Part shown: in pieces, positions 31,033 to 40,068 of the stretch | Layout of the letters: each line of letters starts with the position of its first letter | Position numbering within the stretch: the stretch's first letter is position 1 | Source: Brachybacterium sp. FME24 | Lineage (GTDB): Bacteria; Actinomycetota; Actinomycetes; Actinomycetales; Dermabacteraceae | Assembly: GCF_014897705.1 (NCBI RefSeq) | Contig: NZ_JABUXV010000001.1 | Coordinates: forward strand, 310,001-374,000 | Direction: 5' to 3' | Length of the DNA stretch: 64,000 nucleotides | The notes under the pieces: generated by a model | Seen by the model: the letters and a program-made list of their open reading frames with translations, nothing else | Database searches by the model: none | What the model was told of the DNA's origin: nothing | Translations under genes and position numbers: made by a program

Positions 31033-32499
31033 TCAGGAGGGCCGGGCTCCCAGGGTGATCTCGATGCTCTGCACGTCCTGGTCGCGCACCACGGTCAACG
31101 TGTGGTCGGACTCGACCGCGAGACCGCGCACGATGCCTGTCAGCGCCGCCGCACCGCCGACGGGGGACTCATCGACCGCGGTGATCAGATCTCCTTCTCG
31201 CAATCCGGCCTCCGCTGCGGGACTGTCCGGTTCGATGCTGACCACCTCGGCGCCGTGGTGGGCGACGTCCCCGATGGTCGTCGTCCCGTCACTGCTGGTG
31301 ACACCCACGAACGCGTGATCGACGGTGCCGTCCTCCTGGAGCTGGTCGGCGATCAGGGATGCGGTGTTCGAGGGGATCGCGAATCCCAGGCCGATGCTGC
31401 CGGCCTGCCCGGAGCTGCCCGGGATCCCGGCGATCGACGAGTTGATCCCGACCACCTGGCCGGCGGCGTCGACCAGCGGTCCACCGGAGTTGCCGGGGTT
31501 GATCGCGGCATCGGTCTGGATCGCCGAGGTGTAGGTGGTGTCCGAGCCGCTCGGATCCTCGCCCGTGGCCGTCACCGGCCGGTCCACGGCGGAGATGATG
31601 CCGGTGGTGACGGTGTTCTCGAGCCCCAGCGGGGTGCCGAGCGCCATCACGGGCTGTCCCACGGCGACGGTCGTGGAATCCGCGAAGGTCGCGGGCTGGA
31701 TCCCCTCGGGCGGGGAGTCCAGGCGGATCACGGCAAGATCCGTGGTGGCGTCGGTGCCGATCACGGACGCGGCATAGCTCAGCCCGTCGCTCATCGTGAC
31801 CTGCACAGCCTGCGCGCCGTCGACGACATGATTGTTGGTGAGGATGGAACCCTGCTCGTCGAGGATCACCCCGGTGCCCTGGCTGGTGCCGGAACCGGCG
31901 GAGACCTGGATCGCGACGGCACTCGGCGCGACCTGCTCGGCGACCGTGGCCCAGTCCGGGTCGTCGACGGTGGACACCGAAGCAGGGCTGGCGGTGGCGC
32001 CGCTGGCAGGGGTGCTGGGTGTGGCGGTGGTGGCCTGCGGCTCCACGAGCTGGTCATAGGCGACGACGCCGCCCAGGGTGACCCCGCTGGAGACGAGCAT
32101 GCCGAGCGCGATCAGCCCGGTCACTCCACCCCAGCCGGGGCCGCGGCGCGGAGGCGCCGTGGCCATCGGGGCCCCCTCTCCGGTGGCGCCGAAGGGATCC
32201 GAGTACGCCGGGGGGCCCGAAGAGGCCGCAGGGCCCGAGGGCGCCGGAGTGCCCGAGGACGCCGGCGACTCCGAAGGGGGCTGCGCGGCGGAGTACGTCG
32301 GGGAGCCCGAGTACATCGGGGAGTCCGGGTAGGGCGAGGAGAAGGCTGCGGGCTCGGGACCCTCCTGCGAGGGGCTCCACGGCTCCGGCGAGGACGGGCC
32401 CGGGTCGCCGTACCCGAAGTACGGGCCGCTGGGCTCCGGCGGAGGGCTCTGGCCGTCCGGCATCTCGTATCGTTCGTGCGCGTCCTTCATATCCGCCAT
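31033..32499 (-). CDS. HtrA/PepD-type membrane-anchored serine protease
   Basis: This 488-residue protein has a Pro/Ser-rich cytoplasmic region (1-120) and one membrane segment (about 124-147). An extracellular trypsin-like domain follows with the triad His224 (TNNHVV), Asp254 (TDLAVIRL) and Ser338 (GNSGGPL), then a C-terminal PDZ domain (about 395-480, PAAEAGLREGDLITAVDE). HtrA proteases degrade misfolded envelope proteins. The ATG at 32499 is preceded by GGAGGTG. It starts 14 bases after menD and is probably co-transcribed. Confidence 0.93.
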   Translation of the reverse strand: MADMKDAHERYEMPDGQSPPPEPSGPYFGYGDPGPSSPEPWSPSQEGPEPAAFSSPYPDSPMYSGSPTYSAAQPPSESPASSGTPAPSGPAASSGPPAYSDPFGATGEGAPMATAPPRRGPGWGGVTGLIALGMLVSSGVTLGGVVAYDQLVEPQATTATPSTPASGATASPASVSTVDDPDWATVAEQVAPSAVAIQVSAGSGTSQGTGVILDEQGSILTNNHVVDGAQAVQVTMSDGLSYAASVIGTDATTDLAVIRLDSPPEGIQPATFADSTTVAVGQPVMALGTPLGLENTVTTGIISAVDRPVTATGEDPSGSDTTYTSAIQTDAAINPGNSGGPLVDAAGQVVGINSSIAGIPGSSGQAGSIGLGFAIPSNTASLIADQLQEDGTVDHAFVGVTSSDGTTTIGDVAHHGAEVVSIEPDSPAAEAGLREGDLITAVDESPVGGAAALTGIVRGLAVESDHTLTVVRDQDVQSIEITLGARPS

Positions 32500-32513
32500 G
32501 GGAACACCTCCGT

Positions 32514-34298
32514 TTACGGGGTCGCCGAGTGAGTGCTGGATCCTTCATGCACAATCAACACCCTCAGCCCGAGTCCGCGCTGTGCCAGAGCTGTGCTGAG
32601 CCTGTCGGCCGTGACGACCCGGGCCGGTGCGCCCAAGGCGGTGGCAGCGGCGGCGATATCGGTGCCATGAGGGGTGGTGAAGAACCGTCGCAGGAGCCCA
32701 GGGGGCGCTGCAGCGTGCTCGAGTCCGGAGAAGATGCGCCCTCCACCGTCGTCCACGATGACCACGTCGAGGTCCGGTGTCTGTTCCTCGGGACCGATGA
32801 TCAGCCCCGTGAGGTCGTGGAGGGCAGTGAGGTCCCCCACCAGGAGGCGCACGCGACCAGGCTCCGCCGCAGCGGCAGAGCCTGCATCTGTATCAGTGCC
32901 CACGCCCGCGCTCGCTCCAGTGACCTCTGTCAGCGCCTGGTGGGCGAGCGCGATCCCGCCCGCCATGGCGGTGGTGCCGTCGATGCCGGCCAGTCCCCGG
33001 TTGGCGATCACGCGCCCGCGCGCAGGCCCAGCATGCTGCTCGAGGTCGCGCACCAGGCTCGAGGAGCCCAGCACCAGGATGTCCGCCGTGTCCGTCGCGT
33101 CCCAGACGGCGAGTGCCGCCTGCTGCTGCCAGTTCTGCGGCACCTGCGCGCTGACCTCGGCCGCGGTGCGCTGCCAGTGCTCGAGGCGGTCGCGGCGCCG
33201 CGAGAGCTCGGCCTCATCGGCCTCGTCCTGCCCGGTCACGGCCGGAACGACGAGACTCGCACGTCGCGCGGCGTCGGCCCAGTCCAGATGCGGGTCGACC
33301 ACGATCACCTCGACGTCGTCGGCCCCCAGGAGTGCACCGACCACACTGCGCGAGAGCGTCGGATGGCCCAGCACGATCGCGCGCTCCGGGCGCAGCGGGT
33401 GCTCGCGATCAGCCATGACCTGAGCGAGCAGCGCAGGGTATCCCGGCACGAGCGACGGCCCGCCACGGGCACCGGAGCTCGGCTCGGCCAGCAGCGGCAG
33501 CGAGTGCTGTTCGGCGAGTTCTCGGGCGGCTGGGCCCGCGCCGTCCCCGGCGACGACGACGGTGCGCGAGGAGACCGGGACCGGCTGCGGTGCAGGCGGC
33601 ACCGGTCGCGCCCGGCGGGTGAGCACGATGGGTGCCTGATCCTGGCGGGGATGGGGTTCGGTCGGCGCTCGGGGCACCAGCGGGTCGCGGAAGGCGAGGT
33701 TCAGGTGCACCGGGCCCGGATGCTCTCCCGTCGCGGAGGCCAGGGCGCGGGCGAGCGTGGACACCGCAGTACGCAGCTCGACCGTGGTGGCGCAGGGCGC
33801 GGTGGGCGCGGGCAGGTCCGCGTCGAAGCGGAGCAGGGAGGGGAACATCCCCGGCTGGCGCGTGGTCTGGTTCGCGCCGACGTCACGCAGCTCGGCGGGC
33901 CTGTCCGCGGTGAGGACGAGCAGCGGGATCCTGGAGTGATGGGCCTCCATCACGGCCGCGTGCAGATGGGCGGTCGCCGTACCCGAGGTGGTCGCGACCA
34001 CGCCAGGATGCTCCGGGTCGTGCCGGGACAGCCCGAGGGCGGTGTAGGCGGCGGCGCGCTCGTCGATCCGCACGTGAGCGCGGATACGGCCGGCGACCTG
34101 CGACGCGGAGAGACCATAGACCAGCGGCGCGGACCGCGATCCAGGGGCGAGAACGGCATCGGTGACCCCGAGTTCCGCCAGGGCGCACCAGATCGCGACA
34201 GCCTGATCGACCGCCCCGGATCCCGTAGGTTCGGGCGGGACGACCCCCGCGGACGGGGAAGCCCCGACGGGTGGGGCGGTCAGTGCGCTCTGGTGCAT
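32514..34298 (-). CDS. menD: SEPHCHC synthase MenD
   Basis: This 594-residue thiamine-diphosphate enzyme joins isochorismate and 2-oxoglutarate. It has the ThDP glutamate region with APGSRSAPLVYG, HVRIDERAAAYTALGLS, TSGTATAHLHAAVMEAHHS and TADRPAELRDVGANQTTRQ, and the C-terminal cofactor motif LVGDLTALHDL ... VIVDDGGGRIF. The ATG at 34298 lies 6 bases after TACGCT. It is followed by the HtrA gene. Confidence 0.96.
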   Translation of the reverse strand: MHQSALTAPPVGASPSAGVVPPEPTGSGAVDQAVAIWCALAELGVTDAVLAPGSRSAPLVYGLSASQVAGRIRAHVRIDERAAAYTALGLSRHDPEHPGVVATTSGTATAHLHAAVMEAHHSRIPLLVLTADRPAELRDVGANQTTRQPGMFPSLLRFDADLPAPTAPCATTVELRTAVSTLARALASATGEHPGPVHLNLAFRDPLVPRAPTEPHPRQDQAPIVLTRRARPVPPAPQPVPVSSRTVVVAGDGAGPAARELAEQHSLPLLAEPSSGARGGPSLVPGYPALLAQVMADREHPLRPERAIVLGHPTLSRSVVGALLGADDVEVIVVDPHLDWADAARRASLVVPAVTGQDEADEAELSRRRDRLEHWQRTAAEVSAQVPQNWQQQAALAVWDATDTADILVLGSSSLVRDLEQHAGPARGRVIANRGLAGIDGTTAMAGGIALAHQALTEVTGASAGVGTDTDAGSAAAAEPGRVRLLVGDLTALHDLTGLIIGPEEQTPDLDVVIVDDGGGRIFSGLEHAAAPPGLLRRFFTTPHGTDIAAAATALGAPARVVTADRLSTALAQRGLGLRVLIVHEGSSTHSATP

Positions 34299-34304
34299 AC
34301 GGCC

Positions 34305-34310
34305 AGCGTA
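34305..34310 (-). promoter_or_regulatory. Leaderless-type -10 of menD
   Basis: TACGCT stands 6 bases before ATG 34298. Confidence 0.55.
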
Positions 34311-34398
34311 ATGCGGCGCGGGCGGATCTCTCCCCCGACAGGTCCCGACTCCCGGCGATAGCGCGACGAGCGGTCTCCGCCGTGGCGCCTCGCGCCGC

Positions 34399-35376
34399 TC
34401 ATAGGGCCGCGGCGCACGCCTCCAGACGCTGCTGCCAGCGGGCGGCGAGCTCGGCGGGAGCGGCGTGCCGATCGGTCAGCTCCGGCGCGGGCTGCGGCCG
34501 CTCGACGGGAAGGGTGCCGCCATGGGCGAGCAGAGCGTCGGTGACCAGGTCACCGGTCAGCAAGGTCGCGGTCGCCAGGCCGCAGGCGTGCGGCAGGTCG
34601 GGCAGTGCGGCGGCGAGCGCGAGTCCTGCGCTGAGGCCGACGCTGGATTCCAGGGCCGAGGAGACCACCACGGGCAGCCCCGCCTGCTCGGCGAGATCCA
34701 GGCACCGTTGGACACCGCCGAGCGGCTGCACCTTCATGACCAGCACGTCGGCCGCCTCTGCCCGGGCCACTCGCAAGGGGTCCTCGGCGCGACGCACCGA
34801 TTCGTCGGCCGCGATCGGGATGTCCATGGCGCGGCGCAGGGAGGCGAGATCCGCGATGTCGGCGCAGGGCTGTTCGGCGTACTCGAGGCCGCCGGCGGCG
34901 CGGTCCAGGACCGGCAGTGCGTCGAGCGCCTGGTCGAGGGTCCAGGCAGCGTTGGCGTCGATCCGCAGGTGGGCGCCGGGGCCCAGTGCGTCGCGCACCG
35001 CCTCGAGGCGTTCGGCGTCCTCGGCGAGGGTGGAGCCGGGGTCGGCGACCTTGATCTTCGCGGTGCGGGCACCGCCTACGGTGGCGATGCGATGGGCGAG
35101 CACAGCGGGCACCACCGGGATGGTGACGTTGACCTCGATCTCCTCGCGCAGCGCTGTCGGGCGGGGCTGCGTGGCGTCGGCAAGTGCGGCCCGCAGCCAG
35201 GCCGCGGATTCCTGGACGTCGTAGTCCCAGAAGGGGGAGAACTCCGCCCAACCTGCAGGGCCGTGCAGGAGCAGGCCGTCACGTTCGGTGATGCCACGGA
35301 AACGGGTGGTCATGGGGATCGTCCACGCGAACGCGCGGTCGATCCCACGCTCGCGCAGGGCGGTGGGGAGGAGCAT
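34399..35376 (-). CDS. menC: o-Succinylbenzoate synthase MenC
   Basis: This 325-residue enolase-superfamily enzyme dehydrates SHCHC to o-succinylbenzoate. The catalytic lysine motif AKIKVAD and the metal ligands in LRIDANAAWT, GLEYAEQPC and PIAADESV are present, with a second lysine in VMKVQPLGG. It begins at ATG 35376 with TAGCCT 6 bases upstream and lies 100 bases before menD on the same strand. Confidence 0.95.
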   Translation of the reverse strand: MLLPTALRERGIDRAFAWTIPMTTRFRGITERDGLLLHGPAGWAEFSPFWDYDVQESAAWLRAALADATQPRPTALREEIEVNVTIPVVPAVLAHRIATVGGARTAKIKVADPGSTLAEDAERLEAVRDALGPGAHLRIDANAAWTLDQALDALPVLDRAAGGLEYAEQPCADIADLASLRRAMDIPIAADESVRRAEDPLRVARAEAADVLVMKVQPLGGVQRCLDLAEQAGLPVVVSSALESSVGLSAGLALAAALPDLPHACGLATATLLTGDLVTDALLAHGGTLPVERPQPAPELTDRHAAPAELAARWQQRLEACAAAL

Positions 35377-35382
35377 CCCTCG

Positions 35383-35388
35383 AGGCTA
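35383..35388 (-). promoter_or_regulatory. Leaderless-type -10 of menC
   Basis: TAGCCT stands 6 bases before ATG 35376. Confidence 0.55.
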
Positions 35389-35453
35389 GCGGGCGGGCCT
35401 CCTCGGGTCGACGTCGAGCCGACCCCGTGCGCCGTGCCGCGCAGGAACTCACA

Positions 35454-36053
35454 ATGGTGGATATGTCCTCCCCCGCTTCGCCGGCCTCGCCTCCTCGCTC
35501 GGACGACTCTGCTGCGCACCTGCTGCGCCCGGTGCGCGAGTCCGATGCCTCGGCCATCCTCGACGCCTTCGCCTCCGCGCCCGATATGTCCCGGCAGGGG
35601 GACGCCACCACCATCGAGCAGGCGCGGCAGATGGCGAGCTGGCTCAGCGCTCCCCCACGTCGGGGCACGGCGATCCTCGACACCGCCTGCGACGAGCTGG
35701 TCGGCGTGATCGGGCTGAGCGTCGACGACGACCATCGCACGGGGTGGTTCTTCTACTGGCTGCATGCCGCCGCGCGCGGTCAGGGGCTGGCGGCCCGGGC
35801 GGCGGCGAGCGTCGCCAATCATGCGCTGCGCGGCACCGCTGACGGCGGCTGGGGCCTCGAGCACCTGGAGCTCGGCCATCGCGCGAACAATCCGGCGTCC
35901 GGGGCCGTGGCCCGCGCAGCCGGGTTCGTGCACGAGGGGATCGAGCGGCAAAAGTTCCTCATCGACGGCGCCCGCCACGACGTGCTCACCTACGGTCGCG
36001 TGGTGGGCGATCCGATCCCCGAGACGGCAGAACTGCCCTGGGTTCACTGCTGA
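35454..36053 (+). CDS. GNAT family N-acetyltransferase (RimJ/RimL-like)
   Basis: This 199-residue acetyltransferase is of the ribosomal-protein-acetylating RimJ/RimL style. It has the acceptor region LLRPVRESDASAILDAF, a core strand ELVGVIGLSVD, the acetyl-CoA loop ARGQGLAARAAASVANHAL, and LELGHRANNPASGAVARAAGF. The ATG at 35454 has AGGAAC upstream. ATG 35463 is an alternative. It is divergent from menC and followed by a terminator before menB. The substrate is unknown. Confidence 0.85.
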   Translation: MVDMSSPASPASPPRSDDSAAHLLRPVRESDASAILDAFASAPDMSRQGDATTIEQARQMASWLSAPPRRGTAILDTACDELVGVIGLSVDDDHRTGWFFYWLHAAARGQGLAARAAASVANHALRGTADGGWGLEHLELGHRANNPASGAVARAAGFVHEGIERQKFLIDGARHDVLTYGRVVGDPIPETAELPWVHC

Positions 36054-36130
36054 ACCGGCCCGGGTCCGCGGGCCACGCAGGTTCCCGAGGCGCCCCGGCG
36101 CGCGCCCGTCCGCTGCTCGCCGTGGTCCCC

Positions 36131-36151
36131 GCACCGGGGCGTCCCCGGTGC
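36131..36151 (+). terminator. Terminator between the GNAT gene and menB
   Basis: Perfect 9-base arms GCACCGGGG and CCCCGGTGC surround a 3-base loop about 80 bases past the GNAT stop. Confidence 0.6.
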
Positions 36152-36173
36152 CTCCGGTGCGCCCGGGCCGGAC

Positions 36174-36179
36174 TACCCT
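36174..36179 (+). promoter_or_regulatory. Leaderless-type -10 of menB
   Basis: TACCCT stands 7 bases before ATG 36187. Confidence 0.55.
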
Positions 36180-36186
36180 GAATCCC

Positions 36187-37182
36187 ATGACCTCCGCTTC
36201 CGATCCGCTGCCCCACCAGGTCTCCGAGACCTTCGACCCCCGTGCATGGCGGGAGGTGAGCGCCGCCGAGCACGGCGGGCCGGTCTTCGCCGACATCACC
36301 TACCACCGGGCAGTCGAGCGCGGGGAGAGCCCCGATGGCGAACGGACCGCCAGGGACCTGCCCGCGGTGCGGATCGCCTTCGACCGCCCCGAGGTGCGCA
36401 ACGCCTTCCGGCCGCGCACGGTCGATGAGCTGTACCGGGCCCTGGATCATGCCCGCCTGGACACCGGCGTGGGCGTCATCCTGCTCACCGGCAACGGCCC
36501 CTCCCCCAAGGACGGCGGACATTCCTTCTGCTCCGGCGGTGACCAGCGGATCCGCGGCCGAGCCGGGTACGAGTACTCCGATCAGGAGGAGCTCGGCGAG
36601 ACCTCCGAGGTGCGCACCGGCTCCAGCGGCCGCCTGCACATCCTCGAGGTGCAGCGCCTGATCCGCACCATGGGCAAGGTCGTGATCGCCGTGGTCAATG
36701 GCTGGGCCGCCGGCGGCGGGCATTCCCTGCACGTGGTCGCGGATCTGTCGATCGCCTCCCGCGAGCACGCACGGTTCAAGCAGACCGATGCGAACGTCGG
36801 CTCCTTCGACGGCGGCTTCGGCTCCGCCTATCTCGCCAAGCAGGTGGGCCAGAAGCGGGCCCGGGAGATCTTCTTCCTCGCCGAGGAGTACTCCGCGCAG
36901 GACGCCTACGACTGGGGCGCGGTGAACCGCGTGGTCGACCATGCGGACCTCGAGACGGAGGCCCTGGCGATGGCCCGCACCATCGCCACCAAGTCGCCGC
37001 AGGCGATCCGCATGCTGAAGTTCGCCTTCAACCTGGCCGACGACGGGCTCATGGGCCAGCAGGTCTTCGCCGGGGAGGCCACGCGACTGGCCTACATGAC
37101 CGACGAGGCGGCCGAGGGCCGTGATGCCTTCCTCGCCAAGCGCGACCCCGACTGGTCGCCCTTCCCGCACCCGCAGGGCTGA
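36187..37182 (+). CDS. menB: 1,4-Dihydroxy-2-naphthoyl-CoA synthase
   Basis: This 331-residue crotonase-fold enzyme closes the naphthoquinone ring. Typical features are RIAFDRPEVRNAFRPRTVDE, GHSFCSGGDQRIRGRAGY, the oxyanion region VNGWAAGGGHSLHVV, and KQTDANVGSFDGGFGSAYLA. The long form with an N-terminal extension is usual in actinobacteria. The ATG at 36187 lies 7 bases after TACCCT. A longer upstream frame was rejected because it runs through the GNAT gene. It is followed by menE with a 7-base gap. Confidence 0.96.
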   Translation: MTSASDPLPHQVSETFDPRAWREVSAAEHGGPVFADITYHRAVERGESPDGERTARDLPAVRIAFDRPEVRNAFRPRTVDELYRALDHARLDTGVGVILLTGNGPSPKDGGHSFCSGGDQRIRGRAGYEYSDQEELGETSEVRTGSSGRLHILEVQRLIRTMGKVVIAVVNGWAAGGGHSLHVVADLSIASREHARFKQTDANVGSFDGGFGSAYLAKQVGQKRAREIFFLAEEYSAQDAYDWGAVNRVVDHADLETEALAMARTIATKSPQAIRMLKFAFNLADDGLMGQQVFAGEATRLAYMTDEAAEGRDAFLAKRDPDWSPFPHPQG

Positions 37183-37189
37183 GCAGGCC

Positions 37190-38455
37190 ATGACCACCAC
37201 CCCCTGGCTGGTCCCTCCCTCGTACGACGCCTCCGCCGCCTCGCTCGCCGCGCACACCGAAGCACTCGGCGAGGTCCTGGCAGGCACCGGGCGGCTGTGG
37301 CTGGGACCGTTCGACCCCCCGGCGACCCTGCCCCCCGACTTCGAGGACACCGCGCTGGTGGTGCCCACGTCGGGCTCCACCGGTTCCGCGAAAGCGGTGG
37401 CGCTGACCCGCGAGGCGCTGCTGGCCTCACAGGATGCGACCGCCGCTTTGCTCGCGGTCGACGCCGCCGCGCAGACCCGGGGGCACGGTTTCTGGCTCCC
37501 GCTGCTGCCGCCGACGCATATCGCCGGGGTGCAGGTCCTCGCCCGCGCCCACCGCACCGCCCAGGTTCTCGGACTGGCGTCGCCGGCGCTGCCGGACCCG
37601 CTGCCGGATCTGCGCGGTCACTTCGACGGCGCCGCGTTCGTCGCGCTCGCCGAGCCCGTGCTCGAGCAGGCCGAGCAGGCCGGCCTGCCGGCGTTCACCT
37701 CGCTCGTGCCCACGCAGTTGACCCGGATCGTCACCGGCGCGACAGGGGCCGACGCCCGAGCCCGCGCCCTCCTCAAACGCTTCGCTGCTGTGCTGGTGGG
37801 AGGCGCGGCGACCAGCCGTGAGGTGCTCGCCAAGGCCCGCAACCAGCGGATCCGGGTGCGCACCACCTACGGCTCCTCGGAGACCGCGGGCGGCTGCGTC
37901 TATGACCGCGCCGCGCTGCCCGGTGTGCAGCTGCGACTCGAGGCGCCCGACCCCACCGGGGCAGGTCGCCTGGTGATCGCCTCCCCCACCCTGGCGCTCG
38001 GCTATCTCACCGCCGAGGGCGGCACCGACACCACGCCCTTCTTGGCCGGCACCCCGCGCACCTTCACCACCTCGGACCTCGCCGAGCTCGCCGAGGACGG
38101 CACGCTGACCGTGCTCGGCCGGGCCGACGACGTCATCAACACCGGCGCCCGCAAGGTCCTCCCGCAGGACGTCGAGAGAGCCATCGAGCGTTCGCTCATG
38201 CTGCGCGGGCTGGTGCGCGCCAGCGTCGTGGTCGGCGTGGCGGATCCCGAATGGGGCCAACGCATCGAGGCGCTGGTCACGCTCGAGCCCGGGGTGGAGC
38301 CCGCCGAGGCCTCCGCGCTGGTGCGCTCGGCGCTGCGTACCAGCGAGGTGCCCGCGCACATGATCCCCAAGCGGGTCCATGTGGTCGCGGAGCTGCCGCT
38401 GCTGGGCATCGGCAAGGTCGACCGTCCCGCCGCCCGCCGCCTCGCCGAGAGCTGA
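37190..38455 (+). CDS. menE: o-Succinylbenzoate-CoA ligase
   Basis: This 421-residue AMP-forming ligase activates o-succinylbenzoate for MenB. It has the phosphate loop VVPTSGSTGSAKAVAL, TTYGSSETAGGCVYD, the adenylate motif TSDLAELAEDGTLTVLGR and a C-terminal GKVDRPAAR with the catalytic lysine. It is shorter than typical 500-residue ligases because the N-terminal region is reduced, as in other actinobacterial MenE. It forms an operon with menB. Confidence 0.94.
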   Translation: MTTTPWLVPPSYDASAASLAAHTEALGEVLAGTGRLWLGPFDPPATLPPDFEDTALVVPTSGSTGSAKAVALTREALLASQDATAALLAVDAAAQTRGHGFWLPLLPPTHIAGVQVLARAHRTAQVLGLASPALPDPLPDLRGHFDGAAFVALAEPVLEQAEQAGLPAFTSLVPTQLTRIVTGATGADARARALLKRFAAVLVGGAATSREVLAKARNQRIRVRTTYGSSETAGGCVYDRAALPGVQLRLEAPDPTGAGRLVIASPTLALGYLTAEGGTDTTPFLAGTPRTFTTSDLAELAEDGTLTVLGRADDVINTGARKVLPQDVERAIERSLMLRGLVRASVVVGVADPEWGQRIEALVTLEPGVEPAEASALVRSALRTSEVPAHMIPKRVHVVAELPLLGIGKVDRPAARRLAES

Positions 38456-38611
38456 GAGCAAGCAATCGGGGCTGGGCGCACGCCCGCCAGGCTCACCCCG
38501 GGCCCGGCTGCGGCGCGGCGGCAGGAGCAGGGACGGGAATCGGGGACGGGCTGCGGCGTATCCTCGTACGGGCTGCCGCACGGGCGGCCCGAGGACCTCA
38601 CGAGGAGCACG

Positions 38612-39508
38612 ATGGCCAGCCTGTCGCAGTGGGTGCAGGGCGCCCGACCCCGAACTCTTCCCGCCGCCCTGGCCCCTGTCGCCGCCGGCACCGGCGCCGC
38701 GATCTGGCAACTGGGCACGCAGGACGGCAGCGTCGACTGGCCCCTGGTGATCCCGCGGGCGCTGCTCGCCCTCGCCGTCGCCCTCAGCCTGCAGATCGGC
38801 GTGAACTACGCCAACGACTACTCCGACGGGATCCGTGGCACCGACGACGACCGCGTCGGCCCATTCCGCCTCACCGGCTCCCGCGCCGCCTCCCCCGGCA
38901 CCGTGAAGACCGCCGCGATCGGAGCCCTCGCCGCCGGCGCACTGTTCGGGGTGGTGCTGATCGTGCTCGCGCAGATCTGGTGGGCGCTGCTCATCGGTGC
39001 GGCCGCCGTCGCTGCGGCCTGGTTCTACACGGGCGGCAAGAAGCCCTACGGCTACCTGGGGCTCGGCGAGCTGTTCGTGTTCATCTTCTTCGGCCTGGTC
39101 GCGGTCAACGGCACCGCCTATGCGATCACGCTGCGCTTCGGGTGGGTCGCGCTGTTGGCCTCGATCGCGATCGGCCTGCTGGCAGTGGCGATCATGCTGA
39201 CCAATAATCTGCGCGACATCCCCACCGATACCCTCGCCGGCAAGCGCACCCTCGCAGTCCGGCTCGGGGACCGCGGCACCCGTGCCCTGTTCGCCGCGAC
39301 CTTGCTGATGCCCTTCGTGCTCATGGTGCCGGTAATGGTGGTCCAGTGGCCGGTTGTGCTGGTGCTGCTGGCCCTGCCGCTGGCGATCTCCCCGGTGCGC
39401 ATCGTGCTCGGCGGCGCCCTGGGCCGGGAGTTGATCCCTGTGCTCGGCGCGACGGGCCGGCTCGAGCTGGTCTACTCGCTGCTGCTGCTCATCGGGTTGT
39501 GCGTGTGA
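38612..39508 (+). CDS. menA: 1,4-Dihydroxy-2-naphthoate polyprenyltransferase
   Basis: This 298-residue UbiA-superfamily membrane enzyme attaches the isoprenoid chain to DHNA. The first Asp-rich motif is NYANDYSDGIRGTDDDR and the second NNLRDIPTDTLAGKRTLA. About eight or nine membrane segments are visible. The ATG at 38612 has GAGGAGCACG upstream. It lies 156 bases after menE, and its 3' end overlaps the convergent DUF4229 gene by 37 bases. Confidence 0.96.
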   Translation: MASLSQWVQGARPRTLPAALAPVAAGTGAAIWQLGTQDGSVDWPLVIPRALLALAVALSLQIGVNYANDYSDGIRGTDDDRVGPFRLTGSRAASPGTVKTAAIGALAAGALFGVVLIVLAQIWWALLIGAAAVAAAWFYTGGKKPYGYLGLGELFVFIFFGLVAVNGTAYAITLRFGWVALLASIAIGLLAVAIMLTNNLRDIPTDTLAGKRTLAVRLGDRGTRALFAATLLMPFVLMVPVMVVQWPVVLVLLALPLAISPVRIVLGGALGRELIPVLGATGRLELVYSLLLLIGLCV

Positions 39509-39993
39509 GTCCTGCGGGGACGACCATCGGACGCTGCGGAGTCGATCGGCGCGCCCGACTCGGCCGGCTCCACTGACCCGTCCGGTTCCCCGGCCTCGTC
39601 GGCGGGCAGCTCGGGGAGCTCGACCGGGCTGGTGACCGCATCGCGCGCCGTGCCGGAGCCGCCTGTGAGGTCGTCCTCGACGTCGGGGGCGCCGTCGGCG
39701 TCGTGGGTGCTGGCGCCGGCGTCCGTACCCTCGGCGTCCAGAGCGGCGTCCTCCGCCTCGGCGTCCTCGTCGACGTCCTCGGCCTTGCGCTCGCGGCGGC
39801 GATCGTCGGCAGCCTTCCACCGTTGCGCGGCCGCGCCGCGGAATCGGCTCAAGAAGAGGATCGAGATCAGCATTGCGAGCAGCGCCGCCAGCACGCCCGC
39901 CAGCATCACCCCGATGTCGAACAGGGACAGGACCCACCAGATCCCGGCCCACAGGGCCAGCCGGACGACGGCGAACAAGGCCATTTCTCGCAT
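39472..39993 (-). CDS. DUF4229 membrane protein
   Basis: This 173-residue protein has two hydrophobic segments (about residues 4-22 and 27-48) ending FLSRFRGAAAQRW, then a long acidic low-complexity tail. The N-terminal part matches actinobacterial DUF4229, of unknown function and often next to menA. The ATG at 39993 is 6 bases after TACTCT. Its last 37 bases overlap the end of menA. Confidence 0.75.
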   Translation of the reverse strand: MREMALFAVVRLALWAGIWWVLSLFDIGVMLAGVLAALLAMLISILFLSRFRGAAAQRWKAADDRRRERKAEDVDEDAEAEDAALDAEGTDAGASTHDADGAPDVEDDLTGGSGTARDAVTSPVELPELPADEAGEPDGSVEPAESGAPIDSAASDGRPRRTHTHNPMSSSSE

Positions 39994-39999
39994 GGCCCC

Positions 40000-40005
40000 A
40001 GAGTA
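40000..40005 (-). promoter_or_regulatory. Leaderless-type -10 of the DUF4229 gene
   Basis: TACTCT stands 6 bases before ATG 39993. Confidence 0.55.
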
Positions 40006-40056
40006 GTTCGCCCGCATGGGTGCTTCCCGATCCGGCCGATGATCAGGTGCACTCAC

Positions 40057-40062
40057 TACACT
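40057..40062 (+). promoter_or_regulatory. Leaderless-type -10 of the PLDc_N gene
   Basis: TACACT stands 6 bases before ATG 40069. Confidence 0.55.
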
Positions 40063-40068
40063 TCGGCC

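Noticed and set aside
37427-39952. Minus-strand open frame of 841 codons opposite menE and menA
   Set aside because: The composition is low-complexity Gln/Arg/Gly, and the sense strand codes clear MenE and MenA.
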